The notes: a model not told the origin generated them from the sequence alone. A DNA stretch of 64,000 nucleotides from an uncultured Muribaculum sp. (GCA_910587665.1 CAJUMZ010000007.1:65442-129441), one strand, 5' to 3'. Positions 1-10,000 are shown, counted from the first letter of the stretch. Made by a program: numbers and translations.

Positions 1-732
1 CTCAGCGAGATCAGCGGCGGGAACCTCCGCAACGCGATCCCCCGCGCAGCCCATGCCGTGTTTGGCGTAAGCTCCGAGAGCAAAGAGAAAGTAATGGTGA
101 AATTCAATGAATATGTAGCCGCCGTCGAGAAGGAATATTCCCACACCGACCCCGGTATGACCATCACCATCGAAAGTGTCGAGAAGCCTGAATATGCCAT
201 TGACACCGATACGTCTGACCGCCTTATACGCGCCCTTTACGCATGTCCCCACGGAGTGATCTCAATGAGCCATGACCTTGAAGGACTTGTTGAAACCTCA
301 ACCAACCTTGCAGCCGTAAAGATGCAGGACAACTCCACGATACTTGTCACCACCAGCCAACGCAGCTCGGTAGAGTCACGGAAGTGGGATATCGCCCGTC
401 AGATCGAGGCACTCTTCCTACTCGCAGGAGCACATGTGACCCACGGCGACGGATATCCCGGATGGACCCCCGACATGAATTCCACCATCATGAAGATCGC
501 AAGCGACGCGTATGAGGAACTATATAATGTAAAGCCCGCGATCAAGGCAATACATGCAGGACTTGAGTGTGGACTTTTCTTAACAAAGTATCCTCATCTT
601 GACATGGTGTCATTCGGTCCCACACTGCGCGGCGTACACTCTCCTTCGGAAAAGATGCACATCCCCGCGGTAGAAAAATTCTGGAATCAGTTAACCCTTA
701 TTCTTAAGAAAGTAGCCGACCTTAAGAAATAA
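1..732 (+). CDS. pepD: Aminoacyl-histidine dipeptidase (cytosolic non-specific dipeptidase), 3' part
   Basis: The reading frame is open from base 1 and the N-terminal half lies outside the window. The visible part starts inside the conserved GGNLRNAIPR segment of PepD (M20 family) and runs to a normal C-terminus with the family pattern of GPTLRGVHSPSEKMHI near residue 200 of the visible part. PepD is a zinc-dependent cytosolic enzyme that cleaves dipeptides such as carnosine and Xaa-His in peptide catabolism. No frameshift is visible. A GTG at 58 is internal and is not the start. A strong hairpin at 756-793 ends the transcript. Confidence 0.93.
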   Translation, partial: LSEISGGNLRNAIPRAAHAVFGVSSESKEKVMVKFNEYVAAVEKEYSHTDPGMTITIESVEKPEYAIDTDTSDRLIRALYACPHGVISMSHDLEGLVETSTNLAAVKMQDNSTILVTTSQRSSVESRKWDIARQIEALFLLAGAHVTHGDGYPGWTPDMNSTIMKIASDAYEELYNVKPAIKAIHAGLECGLFLTKYPHLDMVSFGPTLRGVHSPSEKMHIPAVEKFWNQLTLILKKVADLKK

Positions 733-755
733 GTATAGGAAAATATGACCTAATT

Positions 756-793
756 AAATATGTGGACATGGAGCTTGCCATGTCCACATATTT
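756..793 (+). terminator. Hairpin terminator after pepD
   Basis: A perfect 16-bp inverted repeat (arms 756-771 and 778-793) with a 6-nt loop follows the pepD stop by 23 nt. The outer pairs are A/T, so it could end transcripts from either side. It overlaps the GTG/ATG codons that would give the next gene a longer N-terminus. Confidence 0.8.
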
Positions 794-821
794 ATCCTCA
801 AATAATCTAAACCTGATACTC

Positions 822-1550
822 ATGATACTTCCCGTCAATATCACGGCTGCATTAATCATGCTCGCAGCGACTCAGGCGGAACAGGCAGTAACCGACTCCA
901 TCATAATAGCGGAAGATGTCGAAATCACGGCGTCGGTCAAGGAAAGCGACGTGATACTACGCCTCACGGAAGAGGATTTCAAGCAGGCTGCCGAAGAGCT
1001 CGGGGTCGATGTCGCTACGATAAAGGCTGTCATCAGCATCGAGGCGGGAGCGGGACATCAAGGGTTTCACGCAGCGGGACAACCGCTTGTAAATTTTGAC
1101 CTCGCCATGTTTCGCCGTGCCGCCGCAAAGCGAAAGGTAAATCTTAACAAATACAAGAAAAGCCACAGCATAGTGTTTAACCGCCCAAATTCCGGGAAAT
1201 ACGGGTCATATCAGGCGGCACAGCATGAGAGGCTGAAATCAGCCATGACAATTGACTCGATAGCCGCTATCGACGGTACTTTCTGGGGAATGTTTCAGAT
1301 AGGCGGATTCAATTGGAAAAAATGCGGTACATCATCCCGAGTGGAATTTATGGAACGCATGAGCAGGTCAGAGCATGAACAGCTCGAGCTCTTCGTCAAT
1401 TTCATTAAGTCAGGTAAGATGGACAAGTATCTTAAAAAGAAAGACTGGGCCGGATTTGCCCGCATATACAACGGTCCTTCATACAAGCGTCGCGGATATC
1501 ACACGCGTCTCGCAAAAGCCTACAGCAAATACAAGAAACAGTCAAAGTAA
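822..1550 (+). CDS. Secreted N-acetylmuramidase (DUF3380/Muramidase-type domain)
   Basis: Predicted peptidoglycan hydrolase of about 242 residues. The start at 822 gives a short hydrophobic signal peptide (MILPVNITAALIMLAATQ), while the longer in-frame start at 762 lies inside the pepD terminator hairpin and is unlikely. The domain begins near residue 65. The segment SIEAGAGHQGF holds the probable catalytic glutamate, and DGTFWGMFQIGGFNW and the C-terminal FARIYNGPSY match the N-acetylmuramidase family (Pfam Muramidase), which cleaves the MurNAc-GlcNAc bond. It lacks a separate peptidoglycan-binding domain. It could act in wall turnover or against competitors. Context does not decide. Confidence 0.8.
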   Translation: MILPVNITAALIMLAATQAEQAVTDSIIIAEDVEITASVKESDVILRLTEEDFKQAAEELGVDVATIKAVISIEAGAGHQGFHAAGQPLVNFDLAMFRRAAAKRKVNLNKYKKSHSIVFNRPNSGKYGSYQAAQHERLKSAMTIDSIAAIDGTFWGMFQIGGFNWKKCGTSSRVEFMERMSRSEHEQLELFVNFIKSGKMDKYLKKKDWAGFARIYNGPSYKRRGYHTRLAKAYSKYKKQSK

Positions 1551-1566
1551 TCCCGATACCTTTATC

Positions 1567-4500
1567 TTATCGCGGAAGAAAGCGGCTAATAGCCTCAACT
1601 GCGACACCACGACGGCGGCAATAGTCGGCAAGCTGGTCATCTCCGATTTTACCTACAGAAAAATACCGGCTTTCCGGATGAGTAAATATCATTCCTGACG
1701 TCGAAGCTGCGGGCGACATTGCCCCGCTCTCGGTCAAGGTAATGCCGAGCGACTTGTAATCAAGTATGCCGTCGAGATCAAAGATCAACGACTGGTCAGG
1801 AAGCGACGGATAACCTACTGCAGGGCGTATGCCTTTGCATTCGGTATGCCAGAGCCGTTCATGCACTATACGGTGCATATTTTCAGTCGCGGCTTCGGCA
1901 AGACGGTCGGCAAGAGTCTGATATAGCAGTGCCTTATAATCATTGCCCGATTCCTTATATCCGGCGACAATAGCCTCAACCGCCCCCGCCGTCACGGCAA
2001 ACACACCGATATAATCATTTAGCTTACCGTCGGAGGTGACAGGAGCCACATAATCCGATAGCGAAAGGCACTCCCCGTTCACACCACATTCCTGCTGTCG
2101 CAACGTAGAAATCACACCCCGGGTGCCTTCATTGTCATATACTATATCACCGTTCAGCGACCCGGCACTCAACAGTGCCACACGCGCCTTCAGCAAAATA
2201 CCGTCACGCTCAAGCCGGGCAAGTGCATTGCGCGCCTCCTTTACAAGCTGCATCACCTCCGCGGCATCATTTACCTTGTCGGTAGGTACAGACGCAAGCC
2301 ATTGCGCCCGGCAATGGTCACAGCCTTGTACTTCAGCTACAGGTGCAAGCGACGGATCAAGCTTCCATGCCGCAAGGAAGGCACGCCAGTTTATTAGCCC
2401 GGCAACCTCACTCACCTTAAATTCCAGGTCATGGACTCCGGGATACGCAGGCATCTCCGGCGAAAAGTCAAAATGCGGAGCCGACCCCACTGCCTCGTCA
2501 TAAGACAAAAGCCGCGTTACATCCCCTTCATATTCCCTGCGGAGTCGCCGCTGCTCTTCGCGAAGCGACGCGACAGCCTCGTCGTAAGTCGCCGGATTGC
2601 TAAATCGCTGCACTACGGCCGGGAGCATTGCAGCGTCACGGGTATATACCACCGGCCCGCTATAGCATGGGGCTATCTTTACGGCAGTGTGTAAGGCGGA
2701 GGTCGTGGCACCGCCGATAAGAAGCGGGATAGTCATGCCGCGGGCCTCCATCAGTCGCGCCACGTGACACATCTCCTCAAGCGAAGGGGTTATAAGTCCG
2801 CTAAGACCGATAAAGTCAGCCCCCGACTCAATAGCCTTGTCGACGATGTCCTCTCCGGGCACCATGACACCAAGGTCAATCACATCATAGCCGTTGCAGC
2901 TCATTATCACTCCCACGATATTTTTACCGATGTCATGGACATCGCCTTTAACAGTAGCGATAACCATGCGACCGGCTGACGCGGAACCACCGTCAGCACG
3001 CTTCTCCTCCTCAATGTAGGGAGCAAGCCACGCGACGGCAAGTTTCATGACACGCGCGCTCTTGACCACCTGGGGAAGGAAAAGTTTTCCCTCACCAAAC
3101 ATGACACCGACACGATTCATTCCCGCCATCAACGGTCCGTCGATCACAGCGATTGCCGAACCAAGCGACGCCATGGCCTCATCAAGAAGCGGCTCTATAT
3201 TTTCAGCATTACCCTTCATCACCATCGACTCAAGCCGCTCAGCCGCCGTCAGGACAGCCTCATGGTGAGCCGGAGCCGCTGTTCCGGAAGAAGCCGTCAC
3301 AGCCTTCAGGTCGGCGGCAAGACCGACAAGACGGTCTGTGGCATCGTCACGCCTCACAAGAAGCACGTCATCAATAGCCTCGCGTAATTCCGGCGTTATC
3401 TCATCAACAGGCATCATCGCCGCAGCATTCACGATACCCATGTCAAGGCCTTCGGCTATCGCATGATACAGAAATAACGCGTGCATCGCCTCCCTGACAT
3501 AATTGTTGCCCCTGAATGAAAACGACAGATTGCTTATTCCCCCGCTCACCTTTGCACCGGGGAGATTTTGCTTTATCCACGTGACACTGCGTATAAAATC
3601 AAGCGCATAGTCGCGATGCTCCTCCATGCCGGTGGCAACAGCAAGCACATTGGGGTCAAACACGATGTCACATCCGCGGAATCCCGCTTTATCGACAAGC
3701 AGGCGGTAAGCACGACAGCACACTTCGACACGACGACGGAACGTATCGGCTTGTCCCTGCTCGTCAAATGCCATGACAACGACCGCAGCCCCCATTTCCC
3801 GGATGTAACGTGCACGGTTGACAAATGTCTCCTCTCCTTCCTTCAGGCTTATCGAATTGACAATAGGCCGCCCCTGCACACGCTTTAGCCCGGCAACTAT
3901 GGTTTCCCAATGTGAGGAATCTATCATAAACGGGACCCGTGCCGTGTCAGGGTCCGACCCGATAAGGCTGATGAATCTCGACATCTCGGCCACCGAGTCA
4001 AGCATGGCGTCATCCATGTTTATATCAATGATCTGCGCCCCTGCTTCGACCTGCTGACGCGCTATCGCCACAGCCTCACCGAAATTCTGCTCCTTTATCA
4101 GCCGCAGGAACTTCCGGCTGCCCGCTACATTACACCGCTCCCCGACATTGACAAAATTTCGCTCGCGGCTTACAGTGAGCGGTTCAAGACCCGCAAGCAC
4201 CATCTCGTCGGCGGCATCAGGCACAACCCTTGGCTTATATTCTTTTGCAAGCTTGGCTATTGCACTGATATGCTCCGGAGTCGTGCCGCAACACCCGCCT
4301 ATTATATTTATCATGCCTTCGGCAAGCATCGGCTCTACCTTTGAAGCCATCATTTCGGGGGTCTCGTCATATTCTCCCATGGCATTGGGGAGTCCTGCGT
4401 TAGGATATACGCTTACGGCATAGGGACAAGGTCTAAGCGCCTCGACATATTTAACCATCCCATCGGCGCCAAACGAGCAGTTAAGACCTATGGCAAGCGG

Positions 4501-5238
4501 GCGACAATGCTCTACAGTGGCGACAAATGCCTCAAGGGTCTGCCCCGCAAGAGTGCGCCCCGACTCCGTGAGGGTGACCGAAAGTATCACAGGCACTCGC
4601 CTGCCTACGCTCTCCATCGCGCGACGTGCACCCCATATCGCAGCCTTGGCATTCAACGAGTCATATATCGTCTCTATCAAAAACAGGTCAATCCCTCCCT
4701 CAAGGAGCGACCGGCACTGAAGGGCAAATGTATCGGCAAGGAAATCCCAGTCAATGCATTCTCCATCCGCCCCGTCAAGTTCCTGAGACATGGATAGCGA
4801 CTTCCCCGACGGGCCGACACTGCCCGCCACCCAGCACATTTCATCAGGATGGGCGGCAATAAAGGCATCGGCAGCCTCGCGGGCCACCTGCGCGGCAGCC
4901 CTGTTTATCTCAGCCACATGACCGTCAAGACCGTAATCGGCAAGCGACGCTGCATTGGCATTAAACGAGTCGGTCTCGATAATCCGCGCGCCTGCTTCGA
5001 GGTATCGGGCATGTATGTCGCGTATCACATCGGGACACGTTAATGCAAGCAAGTCGTTGCAGCTTTTCAACTTCTTATCCCAAACGGCAAAACGGTCACC
5101 GCGGAAATCTTCTTCCGTAAGTCCCTGATGCTGTATCATGGTACCCATCGCGCCGTCAAGCACCACAATTTCATGCTTCAACGTCTCGACAAGCCTCATG
5201 CCTGCCGCATCATATTCAAGATCATCAATATATGTCAT
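1567..5238 (-). CDS. metH: Cobalamin-dependent methionine synthase
   Basis: Transfers a methyl group from 5-methyltetrahydrofolate to homocysteine via cobalamin. All four modules are visible: homocysteine domain with zinc cysteines (GLNCSFGADG and GGCCGTT), pterin domain (DINMDDAMLD), cobalamin domain with the base-off histidine in DVHDIGKN (about residue 768), and the AdoMet reactivation domain (RPAVGYPSLPDQ). The full length of about 1223 residues is normal. The ATG at 5265 lies within a TAnnTTTG -7 box, so the next ATG at 5238 was preferred. ATG 5199 is also possible. It is the last gene of rnz-tadA-metH but has its own promoter. No cobalamin riboswitch was seen. Confidence 0.95.
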   Translation of the reverse strand: MTYIDDLEYDAAGMRLVETLKHEIVVLDGAMGTMIQHQGLTEEDFRGDRFAVWDKKLKSCNDLLALTCPDVIRDIHARYLEAGARIIETDSFNANAASLADYGLDGHVAEINRAAAQVAREAADAFIAAHPDEMCWVAGSVGPSGKSLSMSQELDGADGECIDWDFLADTFALQCRSLLEGGIDLFLIETIYDSLNAKAAIWGARRAMESVGRRVPVILSVTLTESGRTLAGQTLEAFVATVEHCRPLAIGLNCSFGADGMVKYVEALRPCPYAVSVYPNAGLPNAMGEYDETPEMMASKVEPMLAEGMINIIGGCCGTTPEHISAIAKLAKEYKPRVVPDAADEMVLAGLEPLTVSRERNFVNVGERCNVAGSRKFLRLIKEQNFGEAVAIARQQVEAGAQIIDINMDDAMLDSVAEMSRFISLIGSDPDTARVPFMIDSSHWETIVAGLKRVQGRPIVNSISLKEGEETFVNRARYIREMGAAVVVMAFDEQGQADTFRRRVEVCCRAYRLLVDKAGFRGCDIVFDPNVLAVATGMEEHRDYALDFIRSVTWIKQNLPGAKVSGGISNLSFSFRGNNYVREAMHALFLYHAIAEGLDMGIVNAAAMMPVDEITPELREAIDDVLLVRRDDATDRLVGLAADLKAVTASSGTAAPAHHEAVLTAAERLESMVMKGNAENIEPLLDEAMASLGSAIAVIDGPLMAGMNRVGVMFGEGKLFLPQVVKSARVMKLAVAWLAPYIEEEKRADGGSASAGRMVIATVKGDVHDIGKNIVGVIMSCNGYDVIDLGVMVPGEDIVDKAIESGADFIGLSGLITPSLEEMCHVARLMEARGMTIPLLIGGATTSALHTAVKIAPCYSGPVVYTRDAAMLPAVVQRFSNPATYDEAVASLREEQRRLRREYEGDVTRLLSYDEAVGSAPHFDFSPEMPAYPGVHDLEFKVSEVAGLINWRAFLAAWKLDPSLAPVAEVQGCDHCRAQWLASVPTDKVNDAAEVMQLVKEARNALARLERDGILLKARVALLSAGSLNGDIVYDNEGTRGVISTLRQQECGVNGECLSLSDYVAPVTSDGKLNDYIGVFAVTAGAVEAIVAGYKESGNDYKALLYQTLADRLAEAATENMHRIVHERLWHTECKGIRPAVGYPSLPDQSLIFDLDGILDYKSLGITLTESGAMSPAASTSGMIFTHPESRYFSVGKIGDDQLADYCRRRGVAVEAISRFLPR

Positions 5239-5262
5239 AGATGTAATGTAACTTTCCAAATG

Positions 5263-5293
5263 CAAATTTAGACAATAGGCAGCAACATTTCAA
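5263..5293 (-). promoter_or_regulatory. Promoter for metH
   Basis: Read on the minus strand: TTG at 5293-5291, 20-nt spacer, TAAATTTG at 5270-5263. This fits the Bacteroidetes consensus and overlaps the end of tadA. The predicted transcript begins near 5256, which supports the metH start at 5238. Confidence 0.6.
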
Positions 5294-5739
5294 CGCTTTG
5301 CCTTAAAAAACTTACGCATAAGCGACCGGCACTCATCCTCCAGCACTCCGATCACCACAACTGCCTTGGGATGAAACGGCGATCGTGACGTCATGCCTGC
5401 ATAACCCCGCTTCTCGTCAGGAGCACCGATGACTATACGCTTCAGCTGACTCCATCCTATAGCCCCGGCACACATAAGGCAAGGCTCGACAGTGACATAG
5501 AGCGCACACTCGCCGAGATACTTGCCGCCAAGCGTGTTTGCCGCAGCGGTGATTGCCTGCATTTCGGCATGAGCTGTCACGTCGTTGAGCCTCTCGGTAA
5601 GATTATGACCGCGACCTACAATCGCTCCGTCACACACCACCACGGCACCAATCGGCACCTCATCGGCGTCATAAGCCTTCTGAGCCTCGGCAAGTGCAAG
5701 TCGCATATAATATGCGTCGTCATGTGATTGATCATTCAT
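5290..5739 (-). CDS. tadA: tRNA-specific adenosine deaminase
   Basis: A 149-residue cytidine/deoxycytidylate-deaminase fold protein that converts A34 to inosine in tRNA-Arg(ACG). The zinc site is complete: HAEMQAI supplies the histidine and catalytic glutamate, and PCLMCAGAI the two cysteines. Length is typical for TadA. Its start overlaps the stop of rnz by 4 nt (ATGA), which indicates translational coupling. A general deaminase role such as guanine deaminase is less likely given the AIGWSQLKRIVIGAPDEKRG region. Confidence 0.93.
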   Translation of the reverse strand: MNDQSHDDAYYMRLALAEAQKAYDADEVPIGAVVVCDGAIVGRGHNLTERLNDVTAHAEMQAITAAANTLGGKYLGECALYVTVEPCLMCAGAIGWSQLKRIVIGAPDEKRGYAGMTSRSPFHPKAVVVIGVLEDECRSLMRKFFKAKR

Positions 5740-6656
5740 AACAATGGGAGTTCGAGCCCTTCACGGGCAATAATGGTGTTTGGAAATATCGCCTGCGCCT
5801 CTTTCAGATGCTGCACCTCGTCAGCGTAGCGCTTTGAGAAATGCCCGAGCACAAGCTGTCTTGCCCCGGCGGCAAGAGCTATACGCGCCGCCTCCGATGC
5901 GGTCGAGTGCCCCCTCTGCCGGGCTTTGTCCCGGTAATCGTCGGTGTAGGTAGCTTCATGATACACGGTATGCACTCCCTCGATAGAGCGTGCAACCCGC
6001 TCGTCATAGACAGTATCGGAGCAATAGGCGTAGCTCATCACAGGGTCGGCGGGCGACGTGAGCGCGCTGTTCGGAATCACCCTGCCCTCAGCAGTCATCC
6101 AGTCGGCGCCTCCCTTTATCATCAGGTAATCTTTTATCGGAATGTTGTAAAACCTTACCACGTCACCTTTAAGATGCCTCAATTTCGGCTTCTCGGCAAA
6201 AATAAAGCCGGCGCACGGCACACGATGATAGAGCGGGAACGAGGTGACAGTCAGTGCGTCACTCTCAAATATCACAGAACGCGCTTTGGGATCAAATACA
6301 TTGTAACGCACGTCAAACGGGGTCTCCCGACAGAAAAAACCGATTATTCGCCTGAAAATGTCGACTCCCTCAGAGGTAGTGTGTATCGTGACTTCACCGC
6401 CATCCTTTCCCGTAAGGGCAAGAGTGGATATAAGCCCCGGCAATCCGAGACAATGATCGCCATGCAGGTGAGAGAGGAATATGTGTCCGAGGCGCGAATA
6501 TTTCAATCGCTGCCTGCGCATGGAAAGCTGGGCGCCCTCCCCGCAATCCACCATAAAAAGATTGTCACGGTAATCTATTACCTGACAACTCGGCAGATGG
6601 CGCAACGTCGGGGTAGCTGACCCGCAACCGAGATAATTTATCTGAAACTGTGACAT
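5736..6656 (-). CDS. rnz: Ribonuclease Z
   Basis: Endonuclease that removes 3' trailers from tRNA precursors. This is a metallo-beta-lactamase fold of about 306 residues with the HLHGDHCLGLPGL motif, DTVYDE, and the C-terminal LGHFSKRY typical of the short RNase Z form. The start at 6656 (MSQFQINYLGCGSATPT) fits homologues better than a start 10 codons upstream. It opens the rnz-tadA-metH cluster. A TATCTTTG box at the end of an 81-bp intergenic repeat lies only 5 nt before this ATG, so a transcript from it would be leaderless or start inside the gene. Confidence 0.93.
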   Translation of the reverse strand: MSQFQINYLGCGSATPTLRHLPSCQVIDYRDNLFMVDCGEGAQLSMRRQRLKYSRLGHIFLSHLHGDHCLGLPGLISTLALTGKDGGEVTIHTTSEGVDIFRRIIGFFCRETPFDVRYNVFDPKARSVIFESDALTVTSFPLYHRVPCAGFIFAEKPKLRHLKGDVVRFYNIPIKDYLMIKGGADWMTAEGRVIPNSALTSPADPVMSYAYCSDTVYDERVARSIEGVHTVYHEATYTDDYRDKARQRGHSTASEAARIALAAGARQLVLGHFSKRYADEVQHLKEAQAIFPNTIIAREGLELPLL

Positions 6657-6660
6657 AAGG

Positions 6661-6741
6661 CAAAGATACGAATAAGTCGAATACAAAACGAAACTTGTTT
6701 AAGTTTTGTTGAGCGCAAGTATCTTGGGCGTAGCCAAAGAT
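6661..6741 (-). repeat. 81-bp dispersed intergenic repeat, copy A
   Basis: On the minus strand this is about 91% identical (7 mismatches in 81) to 38134-38214 on the plus strand. It contains an imperfect inverted repeat (CAAAACTTAAAC / GTTTCGTTTTG) and ends in ATTCGTATCTTTG, a -7-like box facing rnz. The last 23 bases recur at 6735-6757, so the unit is tandemly repeated about 1.3 times with a 74-bp period. The element was not seen elsewhere in the window. Confidence 0.8.
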
Positions 6742-6825
6742 ACGAATAAGTCGAATAATAACACTCCACACATATTCTTATTAACAGTTTTATGGTTAAA
6801 TTACGATAAAAACATCTCTTTGATT

Positions 6826-6930
6826 TTGGTGGTAAAATTTTTAATCGTATCTTTGAAATGTTTTTTCATAGGATTAGATTTTTAAGGTTTACAAAGGTGC
6901 AGTCATCGTGAGATGATCGCACCTTTCATC
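6826..6930 (+). ncRNA. Candidate small RNA 1 (paralogue of 59860-59968)
   Basis: A full promoter (TTG 6826-6828, 19 nt, TATCTTTG 6848-6855) drives a short region with no ORF. The transcript would start near 6862, run through a segment reading TTTTTTCATAGGATTAGATT and AAGGTTTA, and end in a hairpin (AAAGGTGC 6893-6900 with GCACCTTT 6919-6926, inner stem TCATC/GATGA, GTGA loop). The same 5' segment, GTGA tetraloop and promoter occur at 59860-59968 with a different stem. This resembles a Bacteroidales family of paralogous sRNAs that I recall as FopS. The family name is uncertain. Confidence 0.6.
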
Positions 6931-6996
6931 TCATTAATATTTAGTTAAATATAAGATTCCCCCATACTTTTTATATCAAAACGGATGACATTATTT

Positions 6997-7027
6997 TTGG
7001 TGTTTAACGGATTAATAATTAAATTTG
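6997..7027 (+). promoter_or_regulatory. Promoter for nifJ
   Basis: TTG at 6997-6999, a 20-nt spacer and TAAATTTG at 7020-7027 match the Bacteroidetes sigma-ABfr consensus. The predicted start near 7034 leaves a 5' UTR of about 58 nt before the ATG at 7092. Confidence 0.7.
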
Positions 7028-7091
7028 TGGGCAAAATTAAAACCTGAAAAACGAGATACAAATATTTTCCTATAAAATAGATTACACGATT

Positions 7092-10000
7092 ATGAGTAAA
7101 GAAAAGAAATTCTTGACCTGTGATGGTAATCAGGCTGCCGCTCATGTGAGCTACATGTTCTCTGAGGTGGCGGCGATCTACCCCATCACCCCCTCTTCCA
7201 CAATGGCGGAGTATGTAGATGAATGGGCTGCCGCAGGTCGTAAAAACATCTTTGGCGAAACCGTTCTTGTACAAGAAATGCAGTCGGAAGGCGGTGCTGC
7301 AGGCGCCGTTCACGGTTCACTTCAGGCAGGTGCCCTTACCACCACTTACACTGCATCGCAGGGTCTCCTTCTTATGATCCCCAACATGTATAAGATTGCA
7401 GGTGAATTACTTCCCTGTGTATTCCATGTTTCGGCTCGTACACTTGCCTCTCATGCTCTTAGCATCTTTGGCGACCACCAGGATGTAATGTCAGTGCGTC
7501 AGACCGGTTTTGCGATGCTTGCTGAAGGTTCTGTTCAGGAAGTAATGGATCTCGCCGGTGTAGCTCATCTCGCAACCATAAAGTCACGTGTGCCTTTTGT
7601 CAACTTCTTCGACGGCTTCCGCACCTCTCATGAGATCCAGAAGATCGAGGCTCTTGACAACGACGATCTCGCTCCCCTATTGGACCGCGAGGCTCTTGCC
7701 GATTTCCGCAACCGTGCGCTCAACCCCAACAATCCCGTGGCACGCGGCATGGCTGAAAACGGCGACGTATTCTTCCAGCACCGTGAGGCAAGCAACAAAT
7801 ATTACGAGGCAGTCCCCGCAATCGTTGAGGACTACATGAACAAAATTTCGGAAATCACCGGTCGCAAGTACGGCTTGTTCAACTACTACGGTGATCCTGA
7901 GGCTGAGCGTGTCATCATCGCAATGGGCTCTGTTACCCAGGCCGCCCAGGAGGCTATCGACTATCTCGTTTCTCAAGGCGAGAAAGTGGGTCTTGTGTCA
8001 GTTCACCTGTATCGCCCCTTCTCTGCAAAGCACTTCCTTGCAGCAGTGCCCAAGACAGCGAAGAAAATCGCCGTGCTTGACCGCACCAAGGAGCCCGGAG
8101 CCAATGGCGAACCCCTTTACCTCGACGTGGTTGAATGCTACCGCGGCGTAGAAAACGCCCCTGTAATCGTAGGCGGCCGTTATGGTCTTGCTTCAAAGGA
8201 CACCACTCCCGCACAGATCCTCTCCGTATACGAGAATCTTGCACTTCCCGAGCCTAAGAACCAGTTCTCGCTCGGTATCGTTGACGACGTGACTTTCATG
8301 TCGCTCCCGATGAAGGAAGAGGTTGCCCTCGGCGATCCCAGCACTTACGAGGCTAAGTTCTTCGGTCTTGGTGCTGACGGTACTGTGGGCGCCAACAAGA
8401 ACTCAGTTAAGATTATCGGTGAAAACACCAACAAGTATTGCCAGGCTTACTTCGCCTACGACTCCAAGAAGTCAGGCGGTTTCACCTGCTCTCACCTGCG
8501 TTTCGGCGACAAGCCCATCCGCTCTACCTATCTGGTGACCACTCCTAACTTCGTGGCATGCCACGTTCAGGCTTATCTCCATATGTATGACGTTACCCGC
8601 GGTCTCCGCGACAACGGTACATTCCTTCTCAACACCATCTGGGAAGGCGAGGAGCTTGCCAAGAACCTCCCCAACAAGGTAAAACGCTACTTCGCAGAAC
8701 ACAACATCACCGTATACTACATCAATGCTACCAAGATTGCTCAGGAGATCGGTCTCGGCAACCGTACCAACACCATCCTCCAGTCGGCATTCTTCCGCAT
8801 CACCGAGGTAATCCCCGTTGACCTTGCCATCGAGCAGATGAAGAAATTCATCGTGAAGAGCTACGGTAAGAAGGGCCAGGATGTTGTCGACAAGAACTAT
8901 GCAGCTGTTGACCGCGGTGGAGAGTACAAGAAGCTCGACGTAGATCCCGCATGGAAGACCCTTCAGGATGATCCGGCAGTCGCCAACAACGATCCCGAAT
9001 TCATCAACAAGGTAGTACGCCCCATCAACGCACAGGACGGCGACCTTCTCCCCGTATCGGCATTTGTCAACGAGCCCGATGGAACATGGCAGCAGGGTAC
9101 CGCCAAATATGAGAAGCGCGGTGTTGCTGCATTCGTCCCCGAGTGGATCGAAGAAAACTGTATCCAGTGCAACAAGTGTGCTTACGTTTGTCCTCACGCT
9201 TCAATCCGCCCGTTTGTAATCACTCCGGAGGAAATGGCGAAGGCTCCTTTCGGCGAAAACTCGACTATCCCCGCTATCGGCAAGACATTCACCGGCATGC
9301 GCTTCATGCAGGCGGTTGACGTGCTCGACTGTCTCGGTTGCGGTAACTGCGTTGACGTATGTCCCGGCAAGAAGGGCGAGAAGGCTCTCGTTATGAAGCC
9401 TCTTGAAACTCAGCTCGAAATCCAGAAGAATTGGGAATACTGCGTTGCCGAAGTCAAGTCTAAGGCAAGCCTTGTTGACGTGAAGGCTAATGTGAAGAAC
9501 TCTCAGTTCGCCACTCCGCTCTTTGAATTCTCAGGCGCATGCTCAGGCTGCGGTGAGACTCCCTATGTGAAGCTCATCACCCAGCTCTTCGGCGACCGCG
9601 AGATAGTTGCCAACGCTACCGGCTGTAGCTCTATCTACTCCGGTTCCGTGCCTTCAACTCCTTACACCAAGGATGAAAACGGTCGTGGTCCCGCATGGGC
9701 TAACTCACTCTTCGAAGACTTCTGCGAATTTGGTCTTGGTATGACTCTCGCCAATGAGAAGATGCGTGCGCGCCTCGACGCTGATGTACGCGCACTTCTC
9801 GATTGCCCCAAGTGCAGCGACGAAATCAAGGCTCTCGCTACTCAGTGGCTTGACGAGAAAGACAACGCCGACCGTAGCCGCGAAATATCCGACAAGCTTG
9901 TTCCCCTTATGGAAGCTTGCGGTTGCGACGCTTGCAAGAAGGTGCTCGAGCTCAAGCACTTCCTCATCAAGCGCAGCCAGTGGATCATCGGTGGTGACGG

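Noticed and set aside
957..1486. Minus-strand ORFs inside the muramidase gene
   Set aside because: Shadow frames without family signal. The plus-strand gene explains the region.
5241..5265. metH start at 5265
   Set aside because: The ATG lies in the predicted -7 box, so the transcript would begin after it.
1567..6656. A cobalamin riboswitch expected near metH
   Set aside because: The upstream space is only 51 nt between tadA and metH, and no B12-box-like sequence was seen before rnz.
8472..9197. A 241-codon minus-strand ORF antisense to nifJ
   Set aside because: Long only because of biased codon use in nifJ. No promoter or family similarity.
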